41,634 nt of DNA from Chloroflexota bacterium (GTDB taxonomy: Bacteria > Chloroflexota > UBA6077 > SHYK01): positions 1-41,634 of the forward strand of contig DASRDP010000011.1 of the NCBI GenBank assembly GCA_035652535.1, in the 5' to 3' direction. The translations under genes were made by a program, and so were the position numbers. Position 1 is the stretch's first letter; each line of letters begins with the position of its first letter. The notes under the pieces were generated by a model. The model made no database searches, had not been told where the DNA came from, and worked only from the letters and a program-made list of their open reading frames with translations. Shown one piece after another: positions 39,793 through 41,634 of this stretch.

Positions 39793-41634
39793 CTACCTCC
39801 CCGAAGTCACGTTCGGTCCGAACGTCTGCTGCAGGTAATTCAGCACGTTCCATCGGTCCTCTTCGTTCAGGCGATCCTTCCAGGCCGGCATGGCGGAGCC
39901 AGGGAACCCGTTGGAGATCCAGTCGAAGAGCTGGCCATCGGTGTGCCCGGCCGCGAGGTGAACCCGGAAGTCCGCCGGACGCGGGACGAGCGCGAGCCCG
40001 GCCGGCCCGTCGCCCCTGCCGCTTATTCCATGGCACATGGCGCAGTCAGCGCGGTAAATCTCCTCCCCCCGGGCGATGGACTGCTGGGTTGGCGGAATGG
40101 GATTGCGAACCGCGCTCACGGACAGCGTCGACGCTCCCTGAAGGGCCAGCACGGCCCCGGTAACGAGCCCAAACGCGGCGAGCGGCGCCGCCCAGCGAAG
40201 GCTCCGCCGCCGTCGAGCCAGCACCCCGGCTGCCAATGCGATCAGCCCCGTCGCCAGAAGCTGGGCGCCGAGGACGACGTTCGCCTCGCCCGGCTTCGGC
40301 GCCGCCGGCGCGCTGTTGGGAGCAGGCGCGGGCCCGACGTCCGTTCGCATCGTGGCGCGCACGTCGTCTCGTCCAGCCCGCCGCACCAACACGGTGATGT
40401 CCCACGGACCAGCCATGGCGAGCGCTCCGCCCTGGGTCACGTAGTGACCGTCTCCGTGCGGGATGGCCACCAGCTCGCTCTCGCCCATGTCCATCGTCTG
40501 CATGTCGAACCGCAGCTCCACCCGCTGAACGTCTTCGACCGGCCTGCCGGTGCGATCGGCCAGGAAGACGTCGAATCGATTGAGCGTCGCGAGTCCGGGC
40601 TGGACCCGAAGCGTCACGCGGAGGTCTTCCGCGTCTTTCTCCAGCGTGGCCCCCTGCGCGGCGAGGGCCTGGCGCGCAGGCTGGAGATTGGTCATCACCG
40701 CGACCGCTACCAGGGCGCCCAGGGCGAATACGACCTCGCCAGCCACGGACTGTCGGAGCCTCCGGGCGAGGTCGTGGCGGAGGGGGTCACGCTCGGATGC
40801 CCAACGAAGCCGCGGCGACAGCACAAGCCGGTTGATGGCGGCGATCCCGAGAAGGGGAGCAACGCAGGCCAGCTTCGCCAAGAGCGCACGGCCGTATGGG
40901 GTCGCGAGGAGCGCCGACGTGCTTCCAACGTTCAGCCATGTCGCATAGATCCCGGAAAAGAGCACGATGCCCACGCAGACGGCCGCCATCGTGGAAAACC
41001 GTGGCACCAAGTGCGCGATGACGCGCGCAGCCTCGTTCCCGTCGGTCGACCGCACGAGCGTCCAGATCGTCAGCGTCAGGTACGCGAGCCCACCGATCCA
41101 GCAGGACACGGCGACAACGTGCGCCCAGTCGAGGGCGACCGAGGCGGGCGTCGCATCTGGCACGGCGGCGGCGTGGGTGCCCAGGGCGTAGTCGAGGAGG
41201 AGGGCCAGTCCGAAGAGCGCTCCGACGCGGAGCGCCGTTCGCGACGGTGGTCCGGTCCTCTCCAGGACGACGAGGAGCGTGATCGTGGCGAGGAGGGCGA
41301 GGCGAAACCACCAGAGAAGTCCGAAGCGCGTCCCCAGCGCGACGGCGACCGCCTGATCCCCGATGGCCTCGAAGAACGGGACGCTCGAGGCCGTCGCGGT
41401 TTCCGCGACGAGGGACCCGAGAGCGCCAATGATGGCAAGTCCGGCGCCGACGAGCGCGACGTTCCCCACGCGTCTCGTCACGACCTCGGCGATATCCATC
41501 CGTGCGACGCCGGATCGGAGGGCGTGGGGCAGCACCCAGAGCAGGAAGGGAAACGCGCCGAGGAGGAGAGCCAGGCCGACGTAGTTCAGCACCCGAACGG
41601 CGACCTGGTCGGCCGTCGCCGTCGACCCTTCGGC
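39793..41634 (-). CDS. CopD-type membrane protein fused to a YtkA-like domain and cytochrome c (5' end cut)
   Basis: The frame is open to the right edge, so the N-terminus is missing; the ATG-like start within the ORF at 41592 lies inside coding sequence. About eight membrane helices form a CopD-like domain (FLLWVLPHALRSGVA, then FSTMAAVCVGIVLFSGIYA and DWAHVVAVSCWIGGLAYL). A soluble beta domain with YtkA/FixH-like character follows (ELRFDMQTMDMGESEL). One more helix comes next, and a C-terminal class I cytochrome c with the heme site CAMCH and a distal methionine in GSAMPAW. The missing N-terminus is likely a CopC-like domain. A role in copper handling or respiratory electron transfer is inferred. 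Confidence 0.88.
   Translation of the reverse strand, partial: AEGSTATADQVAVRVLNYVGLALLLGAFPFLLWVLPHALRSGVARMDIAEVVTRRVGNVALVGAGLAIIGALGSLVAETATASSVPFFEAIGDQAVAVALGTRFGLLWWFRLALLATITLLVVLERTGPPSRTALRVGALFGLALLLDYALGTHAAAVPDATPASVALDWAHVVAVSCWIGGLAYLTLTIWTLVRSTDGNEAARVIAHLVPRFSTMAAVCVGIVLFSGIYATWLNVGSTSALLATPYGRALLAKLACVAPLLGIAAINRLVLSPRLRWASERDPLRHDLARRLRQSVAGEVVFALGALVAVAVMTNLQPARQALAAQGATLEKDAEDLRVTLRVQPGLATLNRFDVFLADRTGRPVEDVQRVELRFDMQTMDMGESELVAIPHGDGHYVTQGGALAMAGPWDITVLVRRAGRDDVRATMRTDVGPAPAPNSAPAAPKPGEANVVLGAQLLATGLIALAAGVLARRRRSLRWAAPLAAFGLVTGAVLALQGASTLSVSAVRNPIPPTQQSIARGEEIYRADCAMCHGISGRGDGPAGLALVPRPADFRVHLAAGHTDGQLFDWISNGFPGSAMPAWKDRLNEEDRWNVLNYLQQTFGPNVTSGR

Noticed and set aside
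39725-40036. A 103-codon minus-strand open frame within the cytochrome gene
   Set aside because: It overlaps the cytochrome c domain in another frame, whose heme motif and length are clear.
1-41634. CRISPR arrays, prophage or insertion sequences
   Set aside because: No regularly spaced direct repeats, integrase, transposase or terminal inverted repeats were seen anywhere in the window.

Overview
The window is GC-rich, densely packed bacterial DNA. I read it as a chromosomal stretch of an uncultivated, soil- or water-type bacterium, most likely in or near the phylum Chloroflexota. The pointers are a DUF2342 (F420-associated) zincin, a GerMN lipoprotein, an LhgO-type oxidase, several solute-binding proteins without transporter partners, many lone catabolic enzymes, and a SAM riboswitch driving a threonine-synthase/NIL/MoaD cluster. 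This placement is an inference from gene content; no rRNA is present. I see no prophage, insertion sequence or CRISPR array.

Layout, left to right. Positions 1-840 hold the tail of a gene ending in a 30-bp palindrome, a tRNA-Thr, a stand-alone Lrp/AsnC ligand-binding domain and a small membrane ORF. Positions 882-5580 are a minus-strand operon in the order hom, thrC, thrB, lysC. It has a clear promoter and a leader hairpin, and takes aspartate to homoserine, O-phosphohomoserine and threonine. Positions 5634-9966 hold murE, a cytosolic solute-binding-fold protein, a LigB-type extradiol dioxygenase and, divergently, an aspartate-dehydrogenase-like gene. Positions 10114-16036 mix a secreted protein, an ornithine-cyclodeaminase homologue, a dipeptide-type binding protein, an SDR with an altered active site, a TAXI-type protein and a cupin. 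Positions 16037-16795 are mostly empty. A kelch protein, uvrC, a broken Uma2 gene and lysA follow, and then a minus-strand group of a hypothetical gene, a DUF2342 protease, a lipid kinase and a GerMN lipoprotein.

The most interesting part is 24758-26836. A promoter, a complete SAM-I riboswitch and its terminator precede a second threonine-synthase paralogue, a NIL-domain protein and a MoaD/ThiS-like protein ending in Gly-Gly. With thrB and a normal thrC in the same window, the simplest reading is a homocysteine branch. In it, the paralogue would use O-phosphohomoserine plus sulfur from the thiocarboxylated carrier, and would be switched off by SAM.

Positions 26846-39557 are catabolic. They hold an SDR, LhgO, another dipeptide-type binding protein, a lone molybdenum hydroxylase large subunit overlapping an amidohydrolase whose metal ligands are altered, a HEPN/nucleotidyltransferase pair, a Gfo/Idh/MocA dehydrogenase, a DUF35 plus cysteine-less thiolase pair (a likely retro-aldolase), and a two-subunit CoA-transferase. 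The right edge holds a CopD-cytochrome c fusion, cut by the window, and a tiny membrane protein with an apparent AUU start.
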